Assembly: GCA_003648455.1 (NCBI GenBank)
Contig: QMPG01000201.1
Span: 1-6,051 of the forward strand
Reading direction: 5' to 3'
Source of the DNA: Bacteroidota bacterium
GTDB taxonomy: Bacteria > Bacteroidota > Bacteroidia > Bacteroidales > B39-G9
DNA: 6,051 nt
Shown here piece after piece: positions 5,180-6,051 of the stretch. The translations under genes and the position numbers were made by a program. Numbering within the stretch: position 1 is the stretch's first letter; the number at the start of each line of letters is the position of its first letter. The notes under the pieces were generated by a model. The model did not search any database. It had not been told where the DNA came from and saw only the letters and a list, made by a program, of their open reading frames with translations.

Positions 5180-5674
5180 TTAATACTTGATTATTTTAAA
5201 TGATTTTATTACTTTATCTTTCTCAATTATTCGTAAAATATAATTGCCTTGTGTTAAATTGTTCATTTCTATTTTTGTATGCTCAGATAATATTTTGTTT
5301 GTTGATATCATTCTGCCTTCAATATTGAATAATTGATAAATCAATATTTCAGACGCACGTCCATGCGTCTCTACGGTGGATAATATTAAATAATCTGTTA
5401 CCAGATTTGGGTAAACAACACATTCAAGGTTAATACCTGCTTGTTCAATACCGGATACAACCGAAATTTCGTAAGGCTGTTGCACGCCTTGTGCTACGCT
5501 TCCGTTGGTTCCTGTACTTGTGGTGTAAACCACTTGTCCTATGGTGTAGCTCGCAGAACCTCCTATTCCGCTTGCATCACCGCCTGTGGCAGGGATGATT
5601 TCTTGTGCTTGTAGGTTACTCAGTCCGAAACCGAGTAATACAAATACACTAATTATTAATTTGTTTTTCTTCAT
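5180..5674 (-). CDS. Small secreted protein with T9SS C-terminal sorting domain
   Basis: I chose ATG 5674 (164 residues) because a GAGG Shine-Dalgarno-like stretch (5683-5680) lies five bases upstream; an in-frame GTG at 5680 overlaps that stretch. The N-terminus is a signal peptide (KKNKLIISVFVLLGFGLSNLQAQ). Next comes a Gly-rich block (ATGGDASGIGGSASYTIGQVVYTT, then GSVAQGVQQPYEIS) that is common in small Bacteroidota secreted proteins. The final ~80 residues are a type A T9SS sorting domain: VVYPN, YQLFNIEGRMI, MNNLTQGNYILRI, VIKSFKIIKY. Such domains direct export through the type IX system and surface anchoring. An in-frame palindromic repeat (5351-5370) encodes THGRAS in the loop between the first strands of this domain. 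The gene is on the same strand as, and 41 bp before, the DGR target gene, so the two may be cotranscribed. Its function beyond surface location is unknown. Confidence 0.86.
   Translation of the reverse strand: MKKNKLIISVFVLLGFGLSNLQAQEIIPATGGDASGIGGSASYTIGQVVYTTSTGTNGSVAQGVQQPYEISVVSGIEQAGINLECVVYPNLVTDYLILSTVETHGRASEILIYQLFNIEGRMISTNKILSEHTKIEMNNLTQGNYILRIIEKDKVIKSFKIIKY
5351..5370. repeat. Palindromic repeat inside the T9SS-sorted protein gene
   Basis: Arms AGACGCA (5351-5357) and TGCGTCT (5364-5370) flank a six-base centre. It is translated within VETHGRASE of the sorting domain. It belongs with the intergenic copy at 5155-5174. Short palindromes of the GTAGAGACGCA type recur in Bacteroidota and other genomes as dispersed repeats (from general knowledge, not checked here). 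Confidence 0.75.
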
Positions 5675-5814
5675 TTTCACCTCATTTTTTATTTGCTAAT
5701 ATTCATTTTAATTCTCGTTTATATTCTGTTTGTCAGTGTCGTTTATGGTTTCTTCCAATGAACGCTAACTCTATTATATAAAACACTTTATACTTCTCGT
5801 AAAATTAAAAGGTC

Positions 5815-6051
5815 TTATTCTTCATTAACTTTTTTTTCACCCTCAAGCTCAACTCCGGAATCTTCGTCATAATTGTTTGACTTCTTAAAGATATGTTTTT
5901 TTGAGAAAGCTATTATATCATTAATATCATAAATATAAGTTAAAGTAATACCAAGAGATCTATTTGTGTTTCTACCTGTTTCAATTTTATCAGAATCGAT
6001 AACTCCAAAATCATATCTTAAATCAAAAAGCAAATCACCATCTTTTAAATC
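5815..6051 (-). CDS. Outer-membrane beta-barrel protein, C-terminal fragment
   Basis: The frame is open from the right edge (codon at 6051) to TAA at 5815-5817, giving the last 78 residues of a longer gene. An internal TTG at 6033 is not a convincing start. The visible part, GDLLFDLRYDFGVIDSD followed by RSLGITLTYIYDIND, alternates polar and hydrophobic residues like the last strands of an eight-stranded outer-membrane barrel of the PorT/OmpA-like type common in Bacteroidota. The barrel is followed by an acidic and lysine-rich tail (FKKSNNYDEDSGVELEGEKKVNEE). I cannot tell which barrel family it is. A 140-bp gap (5675-5814) separates it from the next gene, and I see no clear promoter or terminator in that gap. 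Confidence 0.6.
   Translation of the reverse strand, partial: DLKDGDLLFDLRYDFGVIDSDKIETGRNTNRSLGITLTYIYDINDIIAFSKKHIFKKSNNYDEDSGVELEGEKKVNEE

Overview
The window reads as a piece of a Bacteroidota (Bacteroidetes) genome. The DNA is AT-rich, every convincing gene lies on the minus strand, and the protein families are typical of that phylum: a FISUMP-domain surface protein, a small secreted protein with a type IX secretion (T9SS) C-terminal sorting domain, an outer-membrane beta-barrel protein, and a secreted thioredoxin-like protein with a DUF4369-like front end.

The core is a diversity-generating retroelement (DGR) with all its expected parts. In minus-strand order (high to low coordinates) these are: the target gene (5138-3756), whose last 184 bases form the variable repeat (VR, 3757-3940); a downstream stretch holding four 9-bp repeats, a GC-rich hairpin and a second hairpin with a T-tract (3655-3756); a small MutS-like accessory gene (3647-3141); the DGR reverse transcriptase (3141-1924, with IGNLTSQ and YVDD motifs); an Avd-type four-helix-bundle accessory gene that overlaps the RT and carries a one-base frameshift (1960-1596); and the template repeat (TR, 1473-1291). 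Aligned by hand, TR and VR differ at 23 positions that are A in the template (minus strand), at only 3 positions that are not A, and by a single-base indel. Adenine-specific substitution concentrated in AAC codons is the signature of mutagenic retrohoming, so this target has been diversified by this TR or a very close relative.

Upstream of the target gene are the C-terminal end of an outer-membrane beta-barrel protein (runs off the right edge) and a T9SS-sorted small protein. Downstream of the TR is a thioredoxin-like gene running off the left edge. The target protein has a signal peptide, a middle region with a 20-residue tandem repeat, and a C-terminal C-type-lectin-like FISUMP domain. The DGR varies 15 codons of that domain, presumably altering the ligand bound by an exported protein.

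The oddities are two one-base homopolymer-type losses in the same element. One is in the TR and would put cDNA out of frame; the other is in avd. Either the element is decaying or the assembly has errors there. Other points are a mini-MutS-like accessory protein that resembles both ends of MutS without its ATPase, an ABBA array of 9-bp repeats packed exactly between the VR and its hairpin, and a palindromic repeat family with one copy inside the T9SS-sorted protein's coding sequence.
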